The position numbers and the translations under genes were made by a program. From contig WSYJ01000001.1 of NCBI GenBank assembly GCA_020186115.1, positions 930,001 to 994,000 on the forward strand: a DNA stretch of 64,000 bases. The letters are read 5' to 3'. This document shows positions 29,834 to 39,004 of this stretch, piece after piece (positions within the stretch are counted from its first letter, which is position 1; each line of letters opens with the position of its first letter). This DNA is from Histomonas meleagridis. Taxonomy: Eukaryota > Parabasalia > Tritrichomonadida > Dientamoebidae. The notes under the pieces are model-generated. The model saw only the letters and a list, made by a program, of their open reading frames with translations. It ran no database searches and was not told where the DNA came from.

Positions 29834-31930
29834 TTATTGTTCTTTGGTATCCTCATCTCCATAGTCTGCATCATTTATAGGCTCATGTTTGCAAAATGAA
29901 ATGAGTCTGGCTAAGATTGTACAATTGCTGATTAGACTTCCTTGATAGGTTACTTCCAACCTAACACCTGCCGCCTTCCACTGAGCATGAATTCTATTCA
30001 ACCACATTACAAACTCTGCCAGGTCAGGGCATAACTCAATAGCAGTTTCAAATAATATATCTTCACTTCCAGCTTGTCTCTCCATGACGACATTGACAGC
30101 CTCAAACACTTGTTCCATAGTTAGTACTTGGGGTGGCTCCTCAAATACATTGCCCTGCTCTTCAGTAAGTTTCACTCCACCTACATTCATCCTGGTTCTT
30201 ATGTTGATCTTTCGAGCTATCACAGTTGTCAAATCATCCATTAAGGTGAGACGTGAAAATGCACTCATAATCTTTTCCCAGCTGTGTTTGTTATGACACA
30301 TAATACGTATTAAACCAAACTGACATTCAACATTATGTGTTCCAAATCTTTCCAGACACAGATCATCAGACCTTGCTCTTAACTCTCTCAAAACACCAAT
30401 CAATGTGTTCATAATTCGAATGCATTGATTGAGTGAACAACAATATTGCGTACCATGATTACGTTTCACTTGTTGTACATTTGGTGTTAGCCTGTCTAAG
30501 TTTTTTGCATGATATGCAAAAATATCAAGTGAAGAACAAAGATAATCCAGTCGTGTTTGAGGTGACAGCGATGAATTACGAATAGCATGTGACCATAGAG
30601 CATACGGAAGTATGTAAAACGCCATGTTAATGTGACTAGAATGTAACAATTGGAAGAAGTTTTCCATAGTAAAGATCTTCAAACAATAATGATCCTTCAT
30701 CCTTCCTTTTGGTGACGTGTCTGGTAATTGAACTCCAAGCTGTAGTACTTTTTCCATATCAAGCGCGGTGAAGGCTAGCTTACCGTTTGTACATATTGAG
30801 ATTTGTCCATTCAATATCCTGCTTCTAGCATTGTTCAATAGATGTAAGAAGTCGCCAATTATCAATCTATCATTCTGCAGAATCCCAAGTGCATTCTCAA
30901 TTCCCTTATTTCTAAAAATAGGCCACCACTGGTTGAATCGTTCGCGATGAATTATAGAGTATCCGAAATCACCGTCACTTGCTATACAGCAAACATTGAA
31001 ACCATTTGCATCTAAAAAATCAGCAGATATCTTAGCCGAATTCTGACATCTTAATCTGCATTGTCCTTTATGTATGGTAACACATGTAAAGGAAGCCATT
31101 TATACTTGCATGATAAAGGTTGTAAATGTATTAAAAATGCATTATTGTCCCCTCTCTTTGCATCATAAATTTCTTTTGTAATAGGTTCCATTGACATAGC
31201 ATCTATACCCAAAACAATATCCACTTTCTCAAAATACTGAATGTTATGTCTTCTTCTAAATAGGTTGATAATGCGGATTGTTTCCGAACATATGGTTAAA
31301 CACTCCTTCCACGAATTTTGAATATGGCTAAAGTGATTGTACAGCGTCTGTTTACATGGCAATGTTATGACGGAGCGAAGATAGTCATAACACTTACTCC
31401 TGAGAGTTCTTAATATGAAACAAAAATATAATTACATTGGGACTCCATTGCCGAGATTTAGGAAAACGATTGGAATTGTTCTGTGATTCAAATGATAATT
31501 GTTCCCCAAAAGGTATGGGTTTGTATACGGGCTCGTCAACCGATTTTTATTTCCTCAAATATTCTTCATAGAACTCCCTTTGACCCTTAAAAGATCTTGG
31601 TGGAAGTAATGTGGGATCATGATCTTCTATTATTTTCTCGAGTATCTGGGTTCTTTTCTTGTAGTACCCCAATGATTGTTCAAGATTAGAAATATCCTTT
31701 TTTAGCCTACCAATTTGCCTGGAAAGGGTTGCTTTCTCTGTTTTTTTTGCTCATTAAATTTGTCAAAATTGATTCAACATGATCATTATGAATTGAAAAA
31801 CTTATCGTTCATACGTTAAGAAGCAGTGAAAAGAAAAGCTTTTGCACCTATCTCCTTCACTTGCCACTACGCTTATAACATATAAAAGATCAAAGAGTGA
31901 TGGTGTATCATTCTATGTAATTTTATTGCA
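29834..31930 (-). pseudogene. P-element/THAP9-like transposase, copy 1
   Basis: Nearly complete but broken gene. From the 5' side it has a Leu-zipper-like coiled coil at about 31,590-31,750 (RQIGRLKKDISNLEQSLGYY); LRSKCYDYLRSVITLPCKQT at about 31,340-31,410; then VLGIDAMSMEP (first Asp, about 31,200); ASDGDFGYS (second Asp, about 30,975); GDFLHLLNNARSRI (Asp/His helix, about 30,850); and NVECQFGLIRIMCHNKHSW (Glu, about 30,310). This D, D, D..H, E order with an LPxxxTL entry matches the P-element/THAP9 superfamily. A 421-residue frame (29834-31099) survives. Upstream there is an in-frame stop near 31,550 and frameshifts near 31,070, 31,400 and 31,745. No THAP zinc finger was found. Confidence 0.65.
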
Positions 31931-32605
31931 TAAAAAGCACAGTGTTTGATTGTTAATTTTTATTACCGTGAATTGACCTTCCTAGAATATATAAACAGGA
32001 AACCTCACACTTATGCTAAAAGATATTTAATTGCATGCAATTAATTATAAAAAATATAGAAGTTTTATTCTTTTTACATATTAGAATGCATGATGAAATG
32101 ATTTTGTTATTAGTTTTCTTGATATTGGACGTTGAAAACATTACAACATTGATATATAGTTTAGACTTAGGTTTATAGTTTACGTTGATAGGTGTGGCTA
32201 AGCGATTTGTAGTGGTACATCTTTTTCTATAAGTAAATCAAGTTGATCTATTGATTTTTCATGAAAGGAGAGAAAGAATCATGTTAATGCTTGATATATA
32301 GAATGACTAGCTACATAGAAATGTTGTTCTTACAGATAATTGAAAATGAACATTTTGAGATTACAGATGCGCATCTGCCAGCATGGAATGATCAAAATTT
32401 TAAATTCGATTTTTTGAATGATTTATACTCTACACATAATAGAAGCAATATCACTAAATTTTTACTATACACCTATGGATCGTTTTCGAGATATTTTCGT
32501 TTTAAATTTTCTTGGACCACTTATTTTTAAACTAATATACGGTTTTGACATTCTGCCGCGTTACCTCTATTTTAATTATTTTTATATATATTTTTATTTA
32601 TCTCA

Positions 32606-32920
32606 TTACGCATTCTGTGTTAAAAACATTGCTTTATCCCTGAGCACAGGCAATACATGCTTAGCATCAGATGCCTTTTGATCAACATAAAACGGCTTAA
32701 ACATTTGTATTACGAATTGTTTTTGCTTCAGCAAAGGCAACTCAAAGTTCACTTTGTCTTCGCTTTCACCATGTTTCTGATAGTTTTTTATTATTTCAAG
32801 TTTTTGGAGAGATGTCGGAGTGAACTTTTGGTTTTCAATTTCAAATGTGATGGTATCATTTTGATTTGGTCGAAAAATTATATATCTGATCCTTACGTAG
32901 TTAGATTTCCTTCTCCCCAT
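32606..32920 (-). CDS. Doubtful 104-aa ORF
   Basis: An ATG-started frame with more balanced composition than its flanks: a basic head (MGRRKSNYVRIRYIIFRP) and an alternating polar stretch (DTITFEIENQKFTPTSLQKL) of the kind seen at the start of trichomonad BTB/ankyrin-type proteins. It is cut off by a stop after about 100 residues, so it may be a truncated gene remnant. No family is claimed. Confidence 0.3.
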   Translation of the reverse strand: MGRRKSNYVRIRYIIFRPNQNDTITFEIENQKFTPTSLQKLEIIKNYQKHGESEDKVNFELPLLKQKQFVIQMFKPFYVDQKASDAKHVLPVLRDKAMFLTQNA

Positions 32921-33600
32921 CAGTCAATATGGAGAAATTGGCATTTTTTATGCTTCACTCAAAATTTGGTAAATTTACCATTTAGGCAATTCATTTCACT
33001 AAATTTTGGCATTTTTAGAAAATAAAAAGGTGAAAAATCATGAAGAACGTTTTCTTTTGATTTTTGTGAATGAGTTTGTAGAAAACTGAAACGGAAGTGA
33101 ATTGTTGAGAGGAGCTATGCAACTTGTGAATGAGCTTATAATTTAAAGTTATTGAAGTTCTAAAAATTGTTTAATTAAACAAATCATAAAGATATTTTAA
33201 ACGACATAAAGATTCTTTTGTTCATATTGCAATATGAAATCATTCTGTTAATGTTAAATTGTCAATAAAAAAGATATATCTAGTTATTATTATTCATTTG
33301 TGTAAAATTTGAATCGATATACTTCAGTAAATTTATAATGAATGGTGTGAAAGTACATTTTTGAAACAAATATTTCATATACATATGAAAGCATTTAAAT
33401 ATTTGTGTTCCCTTAAGTAATAATAATTGCTGTATCGGTGTTAATTTGAAGATAATGAAATTTCATTATATTTAAATTGAAGTTCAATACCAATGAAACA
33501 AATAACCAAAATTTTGATGTGCTGTAACACACTATATTCTAAATATTAGTTGCGTAACTATTTCCTAAGAAGAAGATAGTTTAATCCATTCGTCAGTTTA

Positions 33601-33633
33601 CATATCGGTTATAGGGCACCCCGCCACAGGTCA
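33601..33633 (+). promoter_or_regulatory. Promoter block with GGGCACCCC
   Basis: A TCGGTTAT word is followed by GGGCACCCC (33614-33622), 11 bp before the ATG at 33634. A similar GC-rich word stands 4-25 bp before the starts at 13142 (minus), 35683 and 39005. Confidence 0.4.
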
Positions 33634-33990
33634 ATGGAAACAGAAACAAACAACCTTAATGGCTTGGATCCATTGGAAACAACACCATTTCTTGGAAATG
33701 GTTCAACTCAACAACCCGATGAAGCTCAACCAAAAAAAGCATGGAATAGATTTATTGGAATCATTATTTCAATTATAATTGGCTTATATGCAGGATATAT
33801 TTGTCGAACGATGCAAGAAGCATGGGTTTACTCAGCATTGTTCTGTTGTGAAGCAATTATATGCACATTTATATCATCTTTCTTTAAAACATATAATATC
33901 AGAAAAACAGTGAGTCAGTTTGCTTTGTACTTCTTACTGTCTGCGATTTCCACTGTAATCTGCTGCTATTTTTGGATTAAATATAATTAA
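33634..33990 (+). CDS. Small protein with three membrane segments
   Basis: 118 residues. The N-terminal 37 residues are hydrophilic and cytosolic-looking, including LETTPFLGNG (a dileucine-free acidic patch). Three membrane helices follow at about 40-59 (IGIIISIIIGLYAGYI), 63-83 (WVYSALFCCEAIICTFISSFF) and 94-115 (VSQFALYFLLSAISTVICCYF). The second and third are Cys-rich. No family recognised. The start is supported by the promoter-type block TCGGTT...GGGCACCCC (33605-33622) ending 11 bp upstream. Confidence 0.7.
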   Translation: METETNNLNGLDPLETTPFLGNGSTQQPDEAQPKKAWNRFIGIIISIIIGLYAGYICRTMQEAWVYSALFCCEAIICTFISSFFKTYNIRKTVSQFALYFLLSAISTVICCYFWIKYN

Positions 33991-34156
33991 AGTATTATTC
34001 TCCTTTAATTTGATTTTCTCGAAAACTTAAACAATCAATCTTTTTTAGGCTTTTTTAATATTGAGATCGTTCATGAAATTATTTTTTTTTTAATTAAAAA
34101 ATGTTCTTCCATTTTAACGTTCTCCAACAACAAACGTCAAAACCGCATAAGCCCGG

Positions 34157-35437
34157 ATGTCTGCTGTTTACATACTTGATAACAAAGGCCGCGTCCTTAT
34201 TAATTTTGATTATCGAGGTGAAGTTGACTTATCCATTCCAGATAAGTTCATGACTTATATTCAAATGAATGACAAGATCCTTCCAAATCCTGTCTTTCGC
34301 ATTGATGACTGGTGTTTTGCATATATTGACCGAGCTGGTATGTACTTCTTCACAGTTACTCGTAATAATAGTAATGTTACTCTTCTTCTTACTTTTCTTT
34401 CATCTCTTGCCAAACTTTTTGAAGATTATCTCGGCACATTAACACCAGAAGCTATTATTGACAACTTTTCTCTCATCTATGAACTTCTTGACGAAGTCAT
34501 GGATTATGGTTATCCCCAAACTCTTGATTCAGAAGCACTAAGTGAATATATCCTTCGAAACAAGCCCAAAGCTCTTAGTGACCAACCCACCAATGTTCCA
34601 GTCAATGCCACTGGGCTTGTTACATGGCGCAAACCGAATATTGAATATTCTGTTAATGAAGTATTTTGCGATGTGATCGAGAAAGTCAATATGTTAGTCG
34701 CTAAGAATGGCACAGTCATCCACAACGAGATCACAGGCGAGATTAACATGGCCGCATACTTATCTGGTATGCCTGAAATTCGCATTGGATTAAATGACAA
34801 AATTTTATTTGACAAAGATGATCAAAACCAGCACCAAACCGATGTATCTCGCCGAGTCTTTGAGCTTGAAGACATTAAATTCCATCCATGTGTTCGGCTA
34901 TCACAATTTGAGCGAGATCGTTCCATCACATTCATACCTCCCGACCGTGAATTCACACTTATGACGTATCGCTTGTCAGCTGCTATTAAGCCCATCATCC
35001 ATATCGATTCTACGATTGAAAGATACAAGAATTCAAGAGTCGAAATGTTAATTCGAGCACGCGCACAATACCGACCGCAATCAGTGGCACAAAATGTGCA
35101 AATAAAGATACCAGTTCCGCCAGATGTTGATACACCTAAAGCGCAATGCACCGCTGGTCGAATGCGATATAGTCCAAACGAAAACGCATTGATTTGGACT
35201 ATAAAACAATTCCCCGGCCGAAAGCAGTTCTCGTTAAGAGCTCATTTTGGATTGCCAAGCGTAGAAAGTGAAGAAGAAGAAGCAAAGAGGCCAATTGTGG
35301 TATCGTTTGAAATTCCATTCTTCACCGTGTCAGGGTTAAGGGTACAGTACTTGAAGGTGTTCGAGAAAAGTGGTTATCAAACAGTAAATTGGGTGAGGTA
35401 CCTGACCAAGGATGGAACATATGAATTCAGAACATAA
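34157..35437 (+). CDS. AP1M: Clathrin adaptor AP-1 mu subunit
   Basis: 426 residues, the normal mu length. The N-terminal longin-type domain (1-140) starts MSAVYILDNKGRVLI. The mu-homology domain (about 165-426) contains MLVAKNGTVIHNEITGEI, YLSGMPEIRIGLNDKILFD, CVRLSQFERDRSITFIPPD and a C terminus SGYQTVNWVRYLTKDG. These blocks match AP-1 mu more closely than AP-2, AP-3 or AP-4 mu. It recognises YxxPhi signals of cargo at the trans-Golgi and endosomes. It starts at an ATG preceded by AAAACCGCATAAGCCCGG. Confidence 0.93.
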   Translation: MSAVYILDNKGRVLINFDYRGEVDLSIPDKFMTYIQMNDKILPNPVFRIDDWCFAYIDRAGMYFFTVTRNNSNVTLLLTFLSSLAKLFEDYLGTLTPEAIIDNFSLIYELLDEVMDYGYPQTLDSEALSEYILRNKPKALSDQPTNVPVNATGLVTWRKPNIEYSVNEVFCDVIEKVNMLVAKNGTVIHNEITGEINMAAYLSGMPEIRIGLNDKILFDKDDQNQHQTDVSRRVFELEDIKFHPCVRLSQFERDRSITFIPPDREFTLMTYRLSAAIKPIIHIDSTIERYKNSRVEMLIRARAQYRPQSVAQNVQIKIPVPPDVDTPKAQCTAGRMRYSPNENALIWTIKQFPGRKQFSLRAHFGLPSVESEEEEAKRPIVVSFEIPFFTVSGLRVQYLKVFEKSGYQTVNWVRYLTKDGTYEFRT

Positions 35438-35625
35438 ATAAGTAAACAAAAAACTTTTGAATAATAATTGTAGTTAACAATTTGTTTTGTTCGTGAATGG
35501 TATTAACAAAAATGATTTATGTTATCATTATAATGAATTCAAATGAGAGAATTTTAAAGAAGATAAAGAATTATAATAAAAAATTTAGCTTCAATTTTTG
35601 ATGAAGTGAAATGACATTTTTATTA

Positions 35626-35682
35626 TTATTTAACGGTCGTGAATACACAAAATTAAGGTGCCCCAAAATTAACTCCATTGGA
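35626..35682 (+). promoter_or_regulatory. Promoter with AACGGT and GGTGCCCC
   Basis: AACGGTC at 35632-35638 and GGTGCCCC at 35657-35664 lie upstream of the ATG at 35683. They lie inside the longer reading frame that begins at 35611. This decides the start of the TMEM18-like gene in favour of 35683. Confidence 0.5.
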
Positions 35683-36171
35683 ATGGAAATGAATGGTATC
35701 GAGCACGCTATATTCGAAATCGAAACAGGGCCATCAAAACTTGAAAAAGCTATGAAAAAATTATCTGAAGTTAACTATACAGACGTACCTATTTTGATTG
35801 ATCTATTATTTTTGATTTTTATGTATGGAATTTACTTCAAGTATAGGCATAGCCTTGTTATATCCTCATTACAGTTTTTCTTTTTATGCACTTTAATATA
35901 TTATTCACCTTTAATAAATGACTTTTTTCAGGAAAATTGGCAAGATTACAAATTTTCTGCAAATTATTTTGATTCTGAAGGTTTATTTATGTTCATGTTC
36001 TTATCTCTTCCATTTTCATTTATTTGTATTTTATTAATTTTTGCATTGTTTCTTGACTTGTGTAAATCAATTGCTGTTCATAGATATTTTGCATCAATCA
36101 TTTCAAAGGATATCAAAGGGAAAGCTCAAAAAACTCAAGAACCCGTAAAAGAACAACCATTAGAAGAATAA
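35683..36171 (+). CDS. TMEM18-family membrane protein
   Basis: 162 residues from the ATG at 35683 (MEMNGIEHAIFEIETG). The frame is open from 35611, but promoter motifs lie in that part. Three membrane helices are present: about 37-54 (VPILIDLLFLIFMYGIYF), 60-80 (LVISSLQFFFLCTLIYYS) and 106-132 (FMFMFLSLPFSFICILLIFAL). The segment between the last two, NDFFQENWQDYKFSANYFDSEG, matches the family signature in TMEM18 (NxNW followed by YFDSxG). The C terminus is Lys-rich and charged. TMEM18 sits at the inner nuclear membrane or nuclear pore in animals; its location here is inference. Confidence 0.8.
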   Translation: MEMNGIEHAIFEIETGPSKLEKAMKKLSEVNYTDVPILIDLLFLIFMYGIYFKYRHSLVISSLQFFFLCTLIYYSPLINDFFQENWQDYKFSANYFDSEGLFMFMFLSLPFSFICILLIFALFLDLCKSIAVHRYFASIISKDIKGKAQKTQEPVKEQPLEE

Positions 36172-36558
36172 TAATTTGTAATATAAATAAATGTCAAAAT
36201 AAATTTATTCTTTTTCCCAAATGAACAATCTTTTCAAAATTTCCATACTTCTATGCATGTATGAAGCTGGTTCTTCTTCAAGTGTTTTTGTTTGCATGAT
36301 GTTATGGTGTAGGTACTTCATAATCGAGTTTCAAGTACTGCAATTCACATTTCTTTAAGTGTCTTATAGGAACAGTTAATACGTGAATGTAACGTTTTTG
36401 TCTTCGAAATAATATTATTTATTTTTTATACATAATGCTTTTTCGTACTAGAAGTAGATGACTTGAGAACGTTTATTTTGTTTGTTGTTATTGACTTTAC
36501 TTAATTTAATTTTCAAACAGTAATTGGTCGGAACTCTGCCAAAGCCTAATTAGATGCA
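36172..36558. other. Intergenic, possible tiny minus-strand ORF
   Basis: A 38-codon minus-strand frame (36205-36321) reads MQTKTLEEEPASYMHR, unusually protein-like for this DNA. The sequence just upstream on that strand is also protein-like in another frame (HLKKCELQYLKLDYEVPTP). It could be a frameshifted or intron-split small gene. An ATG-CAA-TGA mini-ORF (36554-36562) overlaps the start of the next gene. Confidence 0.35.
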
Positions 36559-37923
36559 ATGATCTATAAAGGAAGTTCGGTAAAAACTATTGATTTTCTT
36601 GGTGACCTTCAAAGCAGTGTTGATATGTCCCAACCTTTCAAAGATGATGATACTGATGATCAAATAATATCTTTGTTTTTTTACAATTTTTCACAATTTC
36701 TTATGAATTTGGATTTACAAAATATAGATGTGATGGTTAATGAATTTTCTAAATTTCGTACTAGAAAGTATTTTACAGAATTTGAAGAAAACAATTTGCC
36801 TTATTTGTTAATGCACACCATAACAACACAAGACGACCCAATTTTGTTGCTTAGGTTATATGAATTTATCAAAAATTTATTTATCCAAAATTTCAATTAT
36901 TGTATTATATTGATCGACTCAGATTTTATTGGTATTTCATGGAATGTTTTTAATGAAGTTTCATGTCTCGATTGTCAAATTCATGTACTAAAGTGTATCA
37001 CATTGATTGCACGACATTCATTTGAATTGAGAGATATAATTCTACGAGTATTCACTTGTCAATCTATGATTGGTTCGATTATTCAACATGGTGAGCGTAA
37101 GGAACTTATTCCAGAAATCTTTTTACTGTTTAATACTTATCTAGAACAACCTTGTCAAGAAGAAACCTATTGTCAAATCATAGATATAGTTATTAAATTG
37201 ATTCCTTTTGCCAACAAAGTCAACGCATCCAGCTTTGTTTTTACTTTCTATATGCTTTCTCAAAACGGGAAAGTATTTTCTGAATATTACAAAAAGTGCC
37301 CGGCACTTTCCCACTTTTTAAATAGCTTTAAAAACTTCCAAAAGAACGACTTACCCATAGATTTATATATTTTAAGTTGTGTTTATGAAAATCTTCCACT
37401 ATTAGATGAAGATCTTTTTGTTAGAGTCTGTAAATTTTTATATGATGAAAATGATGAATCAATTCTTCTTCATGCATCAGAATTATTATGTGAATTTTTT
37501 AAGAAGGAAGAAAGTCAAATTAATACGAATTACATTCTTGGCATCATAGAAAGACTTGTTTCTATCGAAAAGTCACATCGTACAGTAACAAAAATTTCGG
37601 CGTCATTAACGTTAATAACTATTTTAATAAGATTTCCAGAATTTATTGATAAGATTCCTCCTCAAGAACTGATGGAACTCTTAATCGATATGCTCGAGAT
37701 AGAAAATACAAACGTGACTTATAGCGCAATTTATTTGCTGTTACAAATTTTGGATCAAGAAAATAAAATTGGCGAATCTGAGATGTTCGACCTGTTTATG
37801 AGTTTGGATGGAATGGACAATGTGTTGTCTTTGGCTGAGGGCGAGAATGAAGAAATTGCTGAATATGCAAAATCAATTTTGATCTTTACAAGTCAAGAAA
37901 AAATTGTTTATTTTGATGAATAA
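36559..37923 (+). CDS. Helical-repeat (ARM/HEAT-like) protein
   Basis: 454 residues, almost entirely alpha-helical, with paired amphipathic helices every 40 or so residues (ILLLRLYEFIKNLF, CQIHVLKCITLIARHSF, SILLHASELLCEFFKK, NVTYSAIYLLLQILDQ). This is the look of an armadillo/HEAT solenoid. The N terminus is acidic (FKDDDTDDQ). No signal peptide or membrane helix. It is probably a protein-interaction scaffold. No named family recognised. Confidence 0.7.
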   Translation: MIYKGSSVKTIDFLGDLQSSVDMSQPFKDDDTDDQIISLFFYNFSQFLMNLDLQNIDVMVNEFSKFRTRKYFTEFEENNLPYLLMHTITTQDDPILLLRLYEFIKNLFIQNFNYCIILIDSDFIGISWNVFNEVSCLDCQIHVLKCITLIARHSFELRDIILRVFTCQSMIGSIIQHGERKELIPEIFLLFNTYLEQPCQEETYCQIIDIVIKLIPFANKVNASSFVFTFYMLSQNGKVFSEYYKKCPALSHFLNSFKNFQKNDLPIDLYILSCVYENLPLLDEDLFVRVCKFLYDENDESILLHASELLCEFFKKEESQINTNYILGIIERLVSIEKSHRTVTKISASLTLITILIRFPEFIDKIPPQELMELLIDMLEIENTNVTYSAIYLLLQILDQENKIGESEMFDLFMSLDGMDNVLSLAEGENEEIAEYAKSILIFTSQEKIVYFDE

Positions 37924-38211
37924 AATGTTTTTATATAATTATTCAAAGTGGCCGTGCGCTGTAAGCTAATTTTTTTTTTTATGAAGTGCAAATAAATATT
38001 TCCGAAAATGTTGAGTAAAAAGACGAAAATAAACTTTTCAATTCGATCAAGTTTTTACTCATTGAATGATGGAAATTGTGGAAAAAATTCTTGACAAAGA
38101 AGTAATGCATTTTCCAAAAACCTGATACTAAGTGAAAATTCTTTTTCTTCGAGAGCTTCCCCTTATTCCATATTGATGCAAAAATGTTTGGGATCCTGAT
38201 AACTTGAAAAC

Positions 38212-38220
38212 AAAAAAAAA
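38212..38220 (-). terminator. RNA polymerase III terminator of tRNA-Lys
   Basis: On the minus strand the tRNA 3' end (GGTGGC) is followed at once by nine T residues, the standard Pol III stop. Confidence 0.85.
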
Positions 38221-38293
38221 GCCACCGGCGGGACTCGAACCCGCAACCCCAAGATTAAGAGTCTTATGCTCTAGCCGATTGAGCTACGATGGC
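38221..38293 (-). tRNA. trnK-CUU: tRNA-Lys (anticodon CTT)
   Basis: 73 nt, no encoded CCA and no intron. Acceptor GCCATCG pairs with CGGTGGC (one G-U). The D arm is GCTC...GAGC, the anticodon stem TAAGA/TCTTG with loop CTCTTAA gives anticodon CTT, and the T arm is GCGGG TTCGAGT CCCGC. Internal A and B boxes (TAGCTCAATCGG, GGTTCGAGTCC) are intact. It decodes AAG. Confidence 0.97.
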
Positions 38294-38468
38294 AACCTAT
38301 CTAATTTTAGAAATGCTGTACTACCTCCTGAATTTGTCCAATTTTATTTGCATTTTGGTCAAAACGATTTGGAAATGGTATGTATATTACCATATGTGTG
38401 TGATTTGCTATTTTGTTTATTGATGTATTTCTTGGTTGAAACAAATATGTATTTATAATGTCGAAATA

Positions 38469-38925
38469 TTAGTCACTTTGTTCTCTGTTCATTGCTTCTC
38501 TTTGTTTTTGTAACCTTAGTTGTTGCACGGCGTCCTCGTGAAGTTGGTTCATTAATGCAATTTGTTCTTCTCTTGTTAAGTTATTTTTTTTCCTTTCTTC
38601 GTTCTCTAACCTTCGAGCAGAATTTTCTTTCTCGATACTTTTGCTCTTTTCTTGTGCTTTTTCCATTAATGTTTTAAAATCTAATTTTTCAAGTGCTGTC
38701 AAAACGTGTTTTTCGCTCATTGTACTCTTGTTTTGTTGAGCACATTCTGTAGCTGCTGTTTGAACAAGCAATTCCATAAACTATTCGTTAGAAAAAAAAA
38801 TATACTTCATTTGCACAAATACCAAGTGCAACAAGTGCATGGCCTCTTGCTTTTGCATTAGGGAATTTCGTTTTTAATAGTTTTTTCATACTTGGTGTGA
38901 AATTTAAAGTTGGAGCTTCAGACAT
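38469..38925 (-). CDS. NC2beta/Dr1-like histone-fold protein (25-nt intron)
   Basis: Exon 1 38925-38806 (40 codons) joins exon 2 38780-38469 to give 143 residues. The 25 bases between break the frame unless removed. The product is a histone fold: SMKKLLKTKFPNAKARGHAL, LGICANEFMELLVQTAATEC, and TMSEKHVLTALEKLDF. It is followed by a charged coiled coil and a Gln-rich tail (EEQIALMNQL, QQLRLQKQREA), as in NC2beta/Dr1, which with NC2alpha represses TBP at core promoters. A DPB4/CHRAC-type subunit is the alternative. The start is the only ATG in exon 1, shortly downstream of a T-tract on the coding-strand complement. Confidence 0.85.
38781..38805 (-). other. Mini-intron, 25 nt
   Basis: Coding-strand sequence begins GTATAT and ends TTCTAACGAATAG. 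The 5' site, the CTAAC branch motif and the AG are all compressed into 25 nt. Removal is phase 0 and joins ANE to FMELLVQ within the first long helix of the histone fold. Without removal the frame ends a few codons later and exon 2 has no N terminus. Introns of 23-28 nt have been reported in Trichomonas. Confidence 0.88.
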
Positions 38926-39004
38926 TGATTTTTTTTTTTTTTTGTGGGGAATACTAACAAACTTTGTGAAAATGCATTTGGGGCATCCCTATTAATATCG
39001 ATAA

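Larger units (their letters stand above)
31931..33633. other. Long AT-rich region downstream of the transposon cluster
   Basis: About 1.7 kb with no confident gene. It holds one doubtful minus-strand frame (32606-32920, listed separately) and several short AT-biased frames. The end near 33,600 carries the promoter of the next gene. No terminal repeats of the P-like element were recognised. Confidence 0.4.

Noticed and set aside
38375-38400. GTATGTATATTACCATATGTG after the tRNA, looks like an intron 5' site
   Set aside because: No CTAAC...AG partner follows and there is no coding sequence on this strand.
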